Shown piece after piece: positions 31,744 through 40,778 of a DNA stretch of 64,000 bases. The DNA comes from Cochleicola gelatinilyticus (GTDB lineage: Bacteria; Bacteroidota; Bacteroidia; Flavobacteriales; Flavobacteriaceae), in NCBI RefSeq assembly GCF_001637325.1, contig NZ_LRXL01000049.1:1-64000 (forward strand), read 5' to 3'. A program made the position numbers and the translations under genes. The notes under the pieces were generated by a model, which had not been told where the DNA came from, did not search any database, and saw nothing but the letters and a program-made list of their open reading frames with translations. The stretch's first letter is position 1. Every line of letters begins with the position of its first letter.

Positions 31744-33309
31744 TTAGTATTGATTTATCAAGGTGATGGTCATATCTCCATATTGAGCTTCTCCTACTCC
31801 ATTACTCCCAATATGAGAGGCGGTATTCCATCCAAAAACACCCTCTGTTGTACTGTTAAACTTTGACCATTCTCTCCCCTGTACAGCAAATTGATAATTT
31901 TGTCCAGCGATTAAATCTATGTTTATAATCATAGTTACAGATTGCCCATGGGCATAGAATTTTTGTCCGTCGGGAAATGCCATACCATACGATGCTACAT
32001 ATTTTTCTTCTAAGGTTTTTGTGTTATTCATACGAAGACGAATAGATCCTTGGCCTGCAGAATTGTGATGCTGTACTGTTCCTCCAGTGTTTGTAGTCCC
32101 TGTTGGTTGTTCTATAGCATAATAGGCATTAACAAGAATTTGATAAGTTCCAGATACGGGCACTGTAATGGTTTTATCTAATCCCGTTAACGTTCTATAG
32201 GTTGAACTGTTAGCACTAGCTCTTACTGCTGCTGTTTGTTTATACTTCATACTATAACCTCGGTCACTTAACCTATTCCATATTGATCCAGTCCAATAAT
32301 AATAACCTGGGCTTACATCATTAAAAGTTGACCCTGTATCTGCAATATTATAAACCATCATCCCTTCGGTGTTAGAAGGCTGAATGGTCGTGTTATCGGT
32401 AATCCCTGTTAAACTAACCTGTGGTGCTAAAAAGCCTTTATTGTTATTGCTAATATGCAAGGCTGCTCCTGGATGTGGTGCTCCAGTACCGATACCTACA
32501 TTATCTTTGTCACCGTCTACAAAGATGGTATTTGCATTATTATGTGTTGCTACACGAAAATCTACATCAAGTTGTTGATCGTTAAAATAAGTTGTGTTAT
32601 TTCCATGTATTTGATGGTTTGTTGCTCCGTTCTGGTTCACCGCTATAACTCCGTCGTCACCATTTGAATATACTCGAGTTGTTACATCCTCCCCGGGAGC
32701 GTTGGCAGTTCCTTCATAGATTCTAACTTCATTACTAAAAGACGACGAAGTGTCATCATTAAAGATAACAGTTGGCACTACATCATCAACTATCCCTTGA
32801 TTTGTACCTGTTGCAATTACCAGACCTGAGCCAGGATTCGCTTCCATATAAATAGAAGCATCATAAAAATTACCTGAATTTCTAAAGGCCAGACCCGCTT
32901 CTGTAGTATTTGAGGTTCTTTTAATAGTCAATGCATTGCGACCAACATTACCCGTAAATTGTAGCGTGTTCGCATTTTGAGATACTTCTCTGTTTGAATT
33001 TAAACTTCCGTTATCGGTATAAATATTTTTTTCTGCTGTTCTCAATGATACCCATTGAGATCCACTCCAATAGTAAAAACCTTTTCCAGTTGTAGCGTTT
33101 GTGTTGTACACTAATAAACTTTCTGAACTTCCACCAGTAATTGGCGCAATTGAATTTAGATTAGGAATGGCTACACGAGGTACTAACATTCCTTTATCTG
33201 AACTTTCAATATCTAAAATAGCATCTGCAGATGGGGTAATGGTATTAATACCTACTTGAGAAAAACAAGAAAATGAAATAAGAAAAATAAGTAGAGTCAA
33301 TCTAATCAT
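31744..33309 (-). CDS. Secreted tail-fibre-like protein of unknown function
   Basis: A 521-residue exported protein (signal peptide ends near SCFSQ). It shows the QVGINTITPSADAILDI and GIGTGAPHPGAALHI segments typical of flavobacterial secreted proteins, resembling the start of phage tail-fibre or collar-like modules. Two copies of a W-containing unit (FYYWSGSQWVSL and YYYWTGSIWNRL) show internal duplication. The C-terminal 150 residues are beta-rich with a C1q/TNF-like look (TVPVSGTYQILVNAYY, then FAVQGREW). There is no T9SS domain, so the location after Sec export is uncertain. It has a very good own promoter and a terminator. Confidence 0.8.
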   Translation of the reverse strand: MIRLTLLIFLISFSCFSQVGINTITPSADAILDIESSDKGMLVPRVAIPNLNSIAPITGGSSESLLVYNTNATTGKGFYYWSGSQWVSLRTAEKNIYTDNGSLNSNREVSQNANTLQFTGNVGRNALTIKRTSNTTEAGLAFRNSGNFYDASIYMEANPGSGLVIATGTNQGIVDDVVPTVIFNDDTSSSFSNEVRIYEGTANAPGEDVTTRVYSNGDDGVIAVNQNGATNHQIHGNNTTYFNDQQLDVDFRVATHNNANTIFVDGDKDNVGIGTGAPHPGAALHISNNNKGFLAPQVSLTGITDNTTIQPSNTEGMMVYNIADTGSTFNDVSPGYYYWTGSIWNRLSDRGYSMKYKQTAAVRASANSSTYRTLTGLDKTITVPVSGTYQILVNAYYAIEQPTGTTNTGGTVQHHNSAGQGSIRLRMNNTKTLEEKYVASYGMAFPDGQKFYAHGQSVTMIINIDLIAGQNYQFAVQGREWSKFNSTTEGVFGWNTASHIGSNGVGEAQYGDMTITLINQY

Positions 33310-33646
33310 AACATAAGGGGAAAATTTCTTTTCAGAATTAGGTTAAAATAATAGGGCGTAATTTTCGGCAAAAGTACTCTCTATAAGTGCTTTCCTACAA
33401 GTATAATTCACTATATTTTTAATCAACCTCCCCTTACTGTTTATTTTTTCGACAAAAAAACATATATCATCGATTAAATACGCTTTTTTGCTTTTTGCAA
33501 ATGGTTTTTTTAACACTAATTTTATCAATTAAATGGTCAAAAAAGAGATAAATATTAATTTCGTTAAGAGTAACATATATCTTCAATGTCACATTGAGTC
33601 ACAATAGTTGTTATAATATGGACAATATAATTTCTGAAAAAAATGC
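33310..33646. other. Intergenic region with the promoter of the tail-fibre-like gene
   Basis: AT-rich non-coding DNA. It holds the promoter at 33369-33400 and otherwise no gene or clear repeat. A 61-codon open frame here is judged spurious because it overlaps that promoter. Confidence 0.6.
33369..33400 (-). promoter_or_regulatory. Promoter of the tail-fibre-like gene
   Basis: On the minus strand a -33 TTG (33398-33400) and an exact -7 box TACTTTTG (33369-33376) are separated by 21 bases, a full Bacteroidota promoter. The leader is about 55 bases. Confidence 0.65.
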
Positions 33647-34846
33647 TTATTTTTCGATCCAAAATTTAAATTGAGTACCTATTCCAGGTTCACTTGAAAC
33701 TTTGATATCTCCGCCAAGTTTTACGCATATTTTTTTAATCATGGATAAGCCTATTCCGTGTCCTTTGTTTCCCTTGTTATCTACATTGCCTAAATTTTCA
33801 TAAAGGTCGAATATTAGTGCAATATTCTTTTTGTCGATGCCCATGCCATTATCGGTCACAGAAAAGTGGTAGTAGGTTTCATCCTCGTCACATTCAATTT
33901 CAATTTCAGAAACCTCTTTATCGTTATATTTAAGTGCATTGGTAATTAAGTTAAGAAAAACTTGTTCTAGCGCTGCTTTATTTGAATGTAGTATTAAGTT
34001 ATCTTCTGGTAGTGCTATATTAGTTTTTTCGGTATGTTGCAGTAATTCGATAATTTCTTCTAATAATTCATACACATCGAAGGTTGTTTTTTCTTGTCCG
34101 GTGATCCCTTCTGTTTCATAATATTTTAAAATGTTCCCTATGTAATCACTTAAAGTAAGAGAACTACTTTTTAGATAGTCTAAATATTTAAAGCCCTCTT
34201 TATCTAATAAGTGTGCATACTTTTTCTTTAAAATATCACTTGTAATGATCAAATTAGCAAGTGGCATTTTCATATCATGAGAGATTACTCCCGCAAATTC
34301 TTGTAATCGGGAATGTTGTTTCAACAATTCGTCTTGTTGTTTTTCAACTTTTAAATTTGTAATTCTCAGTTCTATTAGTTTTTCAACCTGTTTGCCTAGA
34401 CCTATTAAAATTTCTTTTTCTTCATTAGATAATACCCTTGGCTTGTGATCGATAATACATAAGGTTCCAATAGGGTATTTTCCATCGATAATTATTGGAA
34501 CCCCAGAATAAAACTTTACTGGTTTTGTTTTAGCTGTCACTAATGGATTATTCGAAAAAAGCGGATCTGAGTCGGCATCTTCAACAATAAAAATTTCAGG
34601 TTGTGTAATGGCATGCGCACAAAATGAAACATCTCTCGGCGTTTCACACGCCTCAAAACCAACACGAGATTTAAACCACTGTCTGTTCTCATCCACAATA
34701 CTAAAAAGGGACACAGGTGCTTTTAAAAATTTGGATGCCAACTTCGTAAGGGTATCGAACTCTCCTTCAGGAAGGGTATCTAGTAATTCTAATGAATTAA
34801 TAAAATCCAATCTATCTTTTTCTAAAATTTCAATTTTATCATTCAT
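33647..34846 (-). CDS. Soluble GAF-domain sensor histidine kinase
   Basis: Cytoplasmic two-component sensor of 399 residues without membrane helices. Residues about 22-165 are a GAF domain, similar to those in kinases that sense small molecules or redox state (QWFKSRVGF, FCAHAI and PIGTLCIID are typical). A short coiled coil (about 162-185) leads to the HisKA domain with the phospho-acceptor His190 in GVISHDMKMPL. The HATPase domain has N box NLITNALKYN (298-307), G1 DNGMGID (331-337) and G2 GHGIGLSM (361-368). No response regulator gene is adjacent, so it is an orphan kinase. The ligand is unknown. Confidence 0.9.
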   Translation of the reverse strand: MNDKIEILEKDRLDFINSLELLDTLPEGEFDTLTKLASKFLKAPVSLFSIVDENRQWFKSRVGFEACETPRDVSFCAHAITQPEIFIVEDADSDPLFSNNPLVTAKTKPVKFYSGVPIIIDGKYPIGTLCIIDHKPRVLSNEEKEILIGLGKQVEKLIELRITNLKVEKQQDELLKQHSRLQEFAGVISHDMKMPLANLIITSDILKKKYAHLLDKEGFKYLDYLKSSSLTLSDYIGNILKYYETEGITGQEKTTFDVYELLEEIIELLQHTEKTNIALPEDNLILHSNKAALEQVFLNLITNALKYNDKEVSEIEIECDEDETYYHFSVTDNGMGIDKKNIALIFDLYENLGNVDNKGNKGHGIGLSMIKKICVKLGGDIKVSSEPGIGTQFKFWIEK

Positions 34847-34949
34847 TACATGTACTTCTGAAATTGTATTAATTTTTTAAGCTCGTAAAGATACTCTAAC
34901 TTAAAGTACATTTTTTAATCTATATGCATTCATACAGAATAGAAATAAT

Positions 34950-36515
34950 TTAAGAAAGTTTGGCGGCTATAGCATCTACACAATTTATACCATCTATTGC
35001 AGCAGAAATAATTCCGCCAGCATACCCTGCCCCTTCTCCACAGGGATACAATCCACTAACTTGAATATGCTCTAATGTTTCTGGATTACGAGGAATAGAG
35101 ACTGGAGACGATGTTCTACTTTCAGGGGCATGTAAAACAGCCTGATTGGTGTAATAGCCTTTCATTTTTCTTCCGAAAGTTTTAAAAGCGATTCGTAATC
35201 TTCGGGTAAGTAAATCTGGTAGAATAGTATTAAGATCTACCGAAATAATACCTGGTTGGTAGGATGTCTTCGGAAAGTCTTCGGAAACTACACCTTCCAC
35301 AAAATCGATCATCCGCTGCGCAGGGACTTTTTGAGTGCTACCTGCGGCCTTCCAGCAATCATGTTCTACCTTTTTCTGAAAGTTTAGGCAAACGAATGGA
35401 TCTTCTGGAGTGTAATTTGGTAGATCTTCTGGGGATACACTTACTACAATTCCTGAATTTGCATACGGATTGTTTCGTTTACTCGGACTCCATCCATTGG
35501 TTACTACTTCGTCTTGAGCCGTAGCGCAAGGAGCAATGATTCCTCCAGGACACATACAAAAGCTATATACTCCCATTCCATCTACTTGTTCTACCAATGC
35601 ATAAGAAGCAGGTGGTAAATACGGGTTCTCATCATCGCCATGATACTGGATTCTATCGATTAATTCTTGTTGGTGCTCTATGCGAACACCAATAGCGAAA
35701 GGCTTTGCTTCGATGGAAATATTTCTCTCATGTAATAAATAAAATATGTCGCGAGCCGAATGCCCTGTAGCCAAGATTACATGAGTAGCAGAAATCCAGT
35801 TGCCATCATTAATTTTAATACCGGTAATACGGTCTGCATCAACATTAATATCGGTTAACTTAGAATTGAAATGAACTTCTCCCCCAGCCTCGATAATTGT
35901 TTCCCTCATGCTCGTAATGATCTTTGGAAGCTTATTAGTACCTATATGTGGATGCGCATCCACTAAAATGGTTTCATCGGCACCGAAATGTACAAACCAC
36001 TCTAATGATTTTAGCACATTACCTCTTTTTTTAGAACGCGTATATAATTTTCCGTCAGAATAAGTTCCTGCGCCTCCTTCTCCAAAGCAATAATTTGAAT
36101 CGGGATCTACGATATGATCTTTATTAATGGCTGCCAAATCACGACGACGTTCACGAACATTTTTTCCTCGTTCGTATACGATTGGTTGTAATCCAGCTTC
36201 AATCGCGCGAAGTGCTGCAAATAAACCTGCTGGTCCTGCTCCGATAATATAAACTTTTTCTTGCTGTGATAATGATTCAGCAGATAGTAAGGGTTGAAAA
36301 CTTTTTTGTGAAGATCGTTTCTCTTCTTTTCCCCAAAATTCTATTTGAAGGTTAATTTTAACCGGCTTTCTTCGAGCATCGATAGAACGTTTCCGAATAC
36401 GCCAATCACTAATGTTTGCTTTCCGAAGTTTTGCCTTTTCTAATGCTGTTTCCAATACAAAATCGAGATCGTCTTGTTGTCGTGGAAATACTAAAATTTG
36501 TACCAATGTGCTCAT
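34950..36515 (-). CDS. FAD-dependent NAD(P)-type oxidoreductase
   Basis: A 521-residue flavoprotein of a widespread uncharacterised dehydrogenase family. After an N-terminal domain of about 80 residues with RNA-binding-like charge, it has the dinucleotide-binding motif VYIIGAGPAGLFAALRA, then YERGKNVRERR, FGEGGAGTYSDGKLYTR and, near the C-terminus, GLYPCGEGAGYAGGI, all typical of this family. Cysteines in YSFCMCPGG are conserved. The reaction is unknown. The start is ATG (MSTLVQ), because an exact -7 box overlaps the TTG nine bases upstream. No operon partner is evident. Confidence 0.88.
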   Translation of the reverse strand: MSTLVQILVFPRQQDDLDFVLETALEKAKLRKANISDWRIRKRSIDARRKPVKINLQIEFWGKEEKRSSQKSFQPLLSAESLSQQEKVYIIGAGPAGLFAALRAIEAGLQPIVYERGKNVRERRRDLAAINKDHIVDPDSNYCFGEGGAGTYSDGKLYTRSKKRGNVLKSLEWFVHFGADETILVDAHPHIGTNKLPKIITSMRETIIEAGGEVHFNSKLTDINVDADRITGIKINDGNWISATHVILATGHSARDIFYLLHERNISIEAKPFAIGVRIEHQQELIDRIQYHGDDENPYLPPASYALVEQVDGMGVYSFCMCPGGIIAPCATAQDEVVTNGWSPSKRNNPYANSGIVVSVSPEDLPNYTPEDPFVCLNFQKKVEHDCWKAAGSTQKVPAQRMIDFVEGVVSEDFPKTSYQPGIISVDLNTILPDLLTRRLRIAFKTFGRKMKGYYTNQAVLHAPESRTSSPVSIPRNPETLEHIQVSGLYPCGEGAGYAGGIISAAIDGINCVDAIAAKLS

Positions 36516-36521
36516 CTGCTT

Positions 36522-36529
36522 CAAAGATA
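36522..36529 (-). promoter_or_regulatory. -7 box (TATCTTTG) directly before the FAD oxidoreductase
   Basis: Exact TAnnTTTG match on the minus strand, 6 bases before the ATG at 36515, as for mnmE. It implies a nearly leaderless message if used. Confidence 0.5.
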
Positions 36530-36680
36530 CTTCAAAAGAAAATGCTTTTTAAAAGGAATTTTTAAACGTTGTAAGTAATCTTTAGTGCTTCCTTTAACAT
36601 TTAAAACCTGTTAATCGTTAAGGTTTTCCTAAATAAGACGAATAAAGTAGAAAGAGCCATGTCTTCCATTGGCGACTATA

Positions 36681-36688
36681 TAGATTTG
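36681..36688 (+). promoter_or_regulatory. -7 box (TAGATTTG) for the FKBP isomerase gene
   Basis: Exact TAnnTTTG match 36 bases before the ATG. Confidence 0.5.
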
Positions 36689-36724
36689 CGCTTCAAAATT
36701 AATTGAATTTTAAGTCAGTAGATT

Positions 36725-37153
36725 ATGAGTAAAGTAAAGAAGAACGATACCGTAAAAGTACATTACACTGGAAAACTAAGTAATGGCCAAGTTTTTGACA
36801 GTTCGCTAGAACGTGATCCATTAGAAATCACATTAGGTGAGGGCATGTTAATTCCTGGCTTCGAAAATGGTATTCTAGATATGGAAGTTAATGAAAAGAA
36901 AACGGTAAGTATTCCGAAAGAAGAGGCTTATGGTGAGGTGAAAAAAGAACTATTTCAACCTATCAGTAAAGAAGAATTGCCACAAGATATCAAACCCGAA
37001 GTAGGTATGGGGCTTATGGCTAAAAATCCTGATGGGTCTGAGCGCCAGTTACGCGTTGCCGAAGTTAATGAGGATCATATTGTTGTTGATGCTAATCATC
37101 CTCTCGCTGGGCAAGATCTAACTTTTGAATTAGAGTTGATGTCTATTCAATAA
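36725..37153 (+). CDS. FKBP-type peptidyl-prolyl isomerase (SlyD-like)
   Basis: A 142-residue cytoplasmic peptidyl-prolyl cis-trans isomerase and chaperone. The FKBP domain is interrupted by an insert-in-flap domain, as in SlyD: DTVKVHYTGKLSNGQVFDSS, then GEGMLIPGFENGI, the insert (about 70-120, EEAYGEVKKELFQPISKEEL) and return with HPLAGQDLTFELEL. The metal-binding His/Cys tail of enterobacterial SlyD is absent; the protein ends directly after the FKBP strand. The gene is a single transcription unit with promoter and terminator. Confidence 0.93.
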   Translation: MSKVKKNDTVKVHYTGKLSNGQVFDSSLERDPLEITLGEGMLIPGFENGILDMEVNEKKTVSIPKEEAYGEVKKELFQPISKEELPQDIKPEVGMGLMAKNPDGSERQLRVAEVNEDHIVVDANHPLAGQDLTFELELMSIQ

Positions 37154-37184
37154 AACTCAGTATCATTTAACAATATTACAAAAA

Positions 37185-37214
37185 ATACCAGATGAGAAAT
37201 CTGGTGTTTTTTTT
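37185..37214 (+). terminator. Terminator after the FKBP gene
   Basis: Stem accagat / atctggt (extended by one wobble and one A-T pair) with a 5-base loop and eight T bases. It isolates the polysaccharide locus from the housekeeping genes. Confidence 0.82.
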
Positions 37215-37286
37215 GTTTGTAACCCTACCGTTTCCCTATAAATGATATTATATTTACACTTCTAATTCATTAGATAGTTACAATTG

Positions 37287-37294
37287 TATATTTG
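37287..37294 (+). promoter_or_regulatory. -7 box (TATATTTG) for the nucleotide-sugar operon
   Basis: Exact TAnnTTTG match about 64 bases before the first ATG of the four-gene plus-strand operon. Confidence 0.5.
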
Positions 37295-37358
37295 CAACTG
37301 AAAACTGTAATTTCCACAATTTTGATATGTGGAGTAATTGTCGCATAAGGCCATAAAA

Positions 37359-38330
37359 ATGAACGAAAAAAAAATACTTATTACTGGAGGAGCTGGCTTT
37401 ATTGGCTCTAATTTATGTGAGTATTTTTTATCGAAAGATTATGAGGTAACATGTCTTGATAATTTCGCTACAGGGCATAAAAAAAATATTCAATCTTTTT
37501 TAGATCATACTAATTTTACCCTTATTGAAGGGGATATACGAGATCTAAAAACCTGTCAATCGGCATGTAAAAATGTTGCTTTTGTTCTTCACCAAGCAGC
37601 ATTGGGGTCGGTACCTCGCTCTATTAATGATCCGATAACTAGTAATGATGTAAATGTTTCTGGTTTTTTAAACATGTTAGTTGCAGCACGGGATAATAAT
37701 GTACAACGTTTTGTGTATGCTGCAAGTTCTTCAACATACGGAGATTCTGAAAGTCTTCCAAAAGTTGAAGCAAATATTGGCAAACCTCTTTCTCCCTATG
37801 CTATCACCAAATATGTGAACGAATTGTACGCTGCCAATTTTAAACAGACCTATGGTCTAGACACTATAGGGTTGCGTTATTTTAATGTCTTTGGAAGAAG
37901 ACAGGATCCTAATGGGGCGTACGCAGCTGTAATTCCAAAATTTGTAAAACAATTTATCGACCACCAATCCCCTGTTATTAATGGTGATGGTAGCTATTCT
38001 CGAGACTTTACTTATATTGACAATGTGATACAAATGAACTATCTTGCGATCACAACGCAAAACATAGATGCATTGAATCAAGTCTATAACACTGCTGTTG
38101 GCGATAGGGTCACTATTAAAGAAATGGCAGAGGTTATACGTTCTACCCTTTCTCATTACGATACCTCTATAGCTGCGATTAAAATTAACTATGGTGAAGT
38201 TCGAAAAGGAGACGTTCCACATTCTTTGGCATCTATCGAAAAAGCGACCAAAAAACTAAATTATATCCCAAGCCATTCTTTCCAAAAAGGCATTGAAGAA
38301 GCCATAAAATGGTATTGGAAAAATCTTTAA
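37359..38330 (+). CDS. UDP-N-acetylhexosamine 4-epimerase (TviC/WbpP-like)
   Basis: Extended short-chain dehydrogenase of 323 residues, likely interconverting UDP-GlcNAc(A) and UDP-GalNAc(A). Motifs: NAD-binding GGAGFIGSN at the N-terminus, HQAALGSVPRSINDP, catalytic Ser region AASSSTYGDS and the Tyr-x3-Lys pair in YAITKYV, then RYFNVFGRRQDP. The SVPRSI and YFNVFGRRQDP segments point to the WbpP/TviC group rather than to GalE. The ATG at 37359 is preferred over a TTG 21 bases upstream. A TviB-like dehydrogenase follows after 16 bases, a pairing seen in loci that make UDP-GalNAcA. Direction and exact substrate are inferred from that pairing. Confidence 0.87.
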   Translation: MNEKKILITGGAGFIGSNLCEYFLSKDYEVTCLDNFATGHKKNIQSFLDHTNFTLIEGDIRDLKTCQSACKNVAFVLHQAALGSVPRSINDPITSNDVNVSGFLNMLVAARDNNVQRFVYAASSSTYGDSESLPKVEANIGKPLSPYAITKYVNELYAANFKQTYGLDTIGLRYFNVFGRRQDPNGAYAAVIPKFVKQFIDHQSPVINGDGSYSRDFTYIDNVIQMNYLAITTQNIDALNQVYNTAVGDRVTIKEMAEVIRSTLSHYDTSIAAIKINYGEVRKGDVPHSLASIEKATKKLNYIPSHSFQKGIEEAIKWYWKNL

Positions 38331-38346
38331 CTTTCATTAATAACAC

Positions 38347-39636
38347 ATGAATAAAATTGCAATAATTGGATTAGGGTATGTAGGGCTGCCACTTGCCAGA
38401 CTTTTTGCAACTAAATATCGTGTGGTAGGGTTTGATATAAATCAAGAACGAATTAGTGAACTTATGAGAGGTCATGATAGTACATTAGAGGTTTCAGACC
38501 AGATTTTGCAAGACGTGCTTTCTAAAAAAAATACGACCCTAGGAGAGAATCAAATAAATGGATTATTTTGTTCTAGTAGTCTTTCAGATATTGAAACGTG
38601 TGATTACTATATTATAACAGTACCTACCCCCGTAGACAAAAACAACCGACCTGTATTAACACCACTAATAAAAGCGAGTGAAACAGTAGGAGCTGTCTTA
38701 AAAAAAGACAATATTGTAATTTACGAATCGACCGTCTACCCAGGGGCAACAGAGGAAGAATGTATTCCTATACTTGAAAAAATTTCTGGTCTAACTTACA
38801 ATGCCGACTTTTATGCGGGTTACTCACCAGAACGAATTAACCCTGGAGATAAAGAACATACTATAGAAAAAATTCTTAAAGTTACCTCTGGATCTACTCC
38901 AGAAATTGGAAAGAAAATAGATGCTTTGTATGCTTCGGTTATTACTGCCGGAACGCATCTAGCACCCAGTATAAAAGTTGCAGAAGCTGCGAAGGTTATA
39001 GAAAACTCTCAACGAGACATTAACATAGCATTTGTTAATGAATTAGCCAAGATTTTTAATATGATGCATATCAATACGCATGACGTGTTAGCAGCAGCAG
39101 GTACAAAATGGAATTTTCTACCTTTTAAACCAGGCTTAGTTGGAGGTCATTGTATAGGAGTTGATCCTTATTACTTAGCTCAAAAAGCACAAGAAATAGG
39201 CTATCATCCAGAGATAATTCTTGCTGGACGCAGAATGAACGATAGCATGGGGCAGTATGTTACCAGTGAAGTTATTAAACTTATGGTAAAGAACGATCTT
39301 AAGATTAAAAATTCTAAAGTTTTAGTACTCGGAATAACTTTTAAAGAAAACTGTCCAGATGTAAGAAATACGAAAGTCGTTGAAGTGATTAAGCACCTTA
39401 CCGATTTTGAAACGAATGTAACTATATACGATCCTTGGGCAAATCCAGCCGATGTATATCAAGAATACGGAATTACAACCCTTAAAGAATGTCCAAAAGA
39501 AAAATTTGATACGATTATTCTAGCAGTAGCTCACAACGAATTTTTAACCTTGAATTTAGAGCAATTTAAAACTAAGAATACAGTTGTTTATGATGTAAAA
39601 GGGATTTTTGGAGAGAAGGCCAACGCAAAATTATAA
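38347..39636 (+). CDS. UDP-N-acetylhexosamine 6-dehydrogenase (TviB/WbpO-like)
   Basis: Nucleotide-sugar dehydrogenase of 429 residues, oxidising C6 of UDP-GlcNAc or UDP-GalNAc to the uronic acid with two NAD+. Visible elements: IIGLGYVGLPLA at the N-terminus, the YIITVPTPVD segment, YESTVYPGATEE, the YSPERINPGD motif, and the catalytic Cys in GGHCIGVDPYYL (about 264-275). The GVDPYYL form is typical of the TviB/WbpO branch, unlike UDP-glucose dehydrogenases (GGSCFPKD). With the preceding epimerase it probably yields UDP-GalNAcA for the surface polysaccharide. Confidence 0.9.
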   Translation: MNKIAIIGLGYVGLPLARLFATKYRVVGFDINQERISELMRGHDSTLEVSDQILQDVLSKKNTTLGENQINGLFCSSSLSDIETCDYYIITVPTPVDKNNRPVLTPLIKASETVGAVLKKDNIVIYESTVYPGATEEECIPILEKISGLTYNADFYAGYSPERINPGDKEHTIEKILKVTSGSTPEIGKKIDALYASVITAGTHLAPSIKVAEAAKVIENSQRDINIAFVNELAKIFNMMHINTHDVLAAAGTKWNFLPFKPGLVGGHCIGVDPYYLAQKAQEIGYHPEIILAGRRMNDSMGQYVTSEVIKLMVKNDLKIKNSKVLVLGITFKENCPDVRNTKVVEVIKHLTDFETNVTIYDPWANPADVYQEYGITTLKECPKEKFDTIILAVAHNEFLTLNLEQFKTKNTVVYDVKGIFGEKANAKL

Positions 39637-39682
39637 CTAATTTATATTGTGTATTGAGCAATAGAACCTTTTAAAAATCCTC

Positions 39683-40759
39683 ATGAAAAACATTATCATG
39701 AAAGAAAAGAAGAACATTTTAATCACTGGAGGAGCTGGATTTATAGGTTCTCATTTAGTTCGTTATTTTGTAACCAAATACCCCCAATATTCCATTTTTA
39801 ATCTCGACGACCTAACGTATGCAGGTAATTTAGAGAATTTAAAAGATATTGAGAATGAAGCCAACTATACCTTTCTGAAAGGAAATATAAATGATTCGAA
39901 ATTTATTCGGAAAGTGTTTATCGAACACGATATTGAGGCGGTAATTCATTTAGCGGCAGAGTCGCATGTAGATCGCTCTATTGCAGACCCTCTGGCTTTT
40001 GTAAAAACAAATGTAATAGGTACACTTACCCTTCTTGAAGCAGCAAAAGCGCATTGGAAAGAAACATTTTCAAATAAGCTTTTTTATCACGTTAGTACAG
40101 ATGAGGTCTATGGAAGCTTAGGTTCTACGGGGCTTTTTACAGAAACAACTTCTTACGACCCTAACTCTCCTTATTCTGCTAGTAAAGCGAGCTCAGATCA
40201 TTTTGTAAGAGCTTATGGAGAAACTTATAAATTGCCGTATGTTATTTCTAATTGTTCAAATAATTATGGTCCAAATCATTTTCCTGAAAAGTTAATTCCA
40301 TTATTCATCAATAATATTATTCAAGAAAAAGAACTACCTGTTTATGGCGATGGGAATTACACGCGGGACTGGTTGTACGTTTTAGATCACGTTCACGCTA
40401 TAGATCTTATTTTTCATGCTGGAAAGAAAAATGAAACATATAATATAGGTGGATTTAATGAATGGAAGAATATAGACCTTGTCAAATTATTATGTTCTAT
40501 TATGGATGAAAAACTGGAACGAGAATCTGGAAGTAGTGAAAAACTAATCACCTTTGTTAAAGATCGCCCAGGCCACGATTTACGATATGCTATTGATGCT
40601 TCTAAGTTGAACACGCAATTAGGTTGGTCTCCTAGCGTTACTTTCGAAGAAGGGCTTAGAAAGACTATAGATTGGTATCTTGATAATACAGAGTGGTTAG
40701 AACATGTTACTTCTGGCGCATATCAAGAATATTATAAAAATCAATATCTTCAAGATTAA
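39683..40759 (+). CDS. rfbB: dTDP-glucose 4,6-dehydratase
   Basis: Second step of dTDP-deoxysugar synthesis: dTDP-glucose to dTDP-4-keto-6-deoxyglucose. The 358 residues show GGAGFIGSH, AAESHVDRSI, the catalytic Asp-Glu pair in VSTDEVYG, YSASKAS (Tyr-x3-Lys) and NNYGPNHFPEKLIPL, all diagnostic of RmlB. Two ATGs lie 15 bases apart (MKNII and MKEKKN); the second would fit the usual N-terminus as well. It lies between the TviB-like gene and rfbA. No rfbC or rfbD is found in the window, so the final sugar is open. Confidence 0.94.
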   Translation: MKNIIMKEKKNILITGGAGFIGSHLVRYFVTKYPQYSIFNLDDLTYAGNLENLKDIENEANYTFLKGNINDSKFIRKVFIEHDIEAVIHLAAESHVDRSIADPLAFVKTNVIGTLTLLEAAKAHWKETFSNKLFYHVSTDEVYGSLGSTGLFTETTSYDPNSPYSASKASSDHFVRAYGETYKLPYVISNCSNNYGPNHFPEKLIPLFINNIIQEKELPVYGDGNYTRDWLYVLDHVHAIDLIFHAGKKNETYNIGGFNEWKNIDLVKLLCSIMDEKLERESGSSEKLITFVKDRPGHDLRYAIDASKLNTQLGWSPSVTFEEGLRKTIDWYLDNTEWLEHVTSGAYQEYYKNQYLQD

Positions 40760-40778
40760 ATAAAAGAACATCAAAGCT

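Noticed and set aside
33343-33528. 61-codon minus-strand frame in the gap upstream of the tail-fibre-like gene
   Set aside because: It overlaps the full promoter of that gene, is AT-rich with no recognisable motif and has no promoter of its own.
36603-36627. Weak hairpin (aaaacc ... ggtttt) upstream of the FKBP gene
   Set aside because: The stem is AT-rich with a bulge and no T tract follows, so it is neither a convincing terminator nor a riboswitch.
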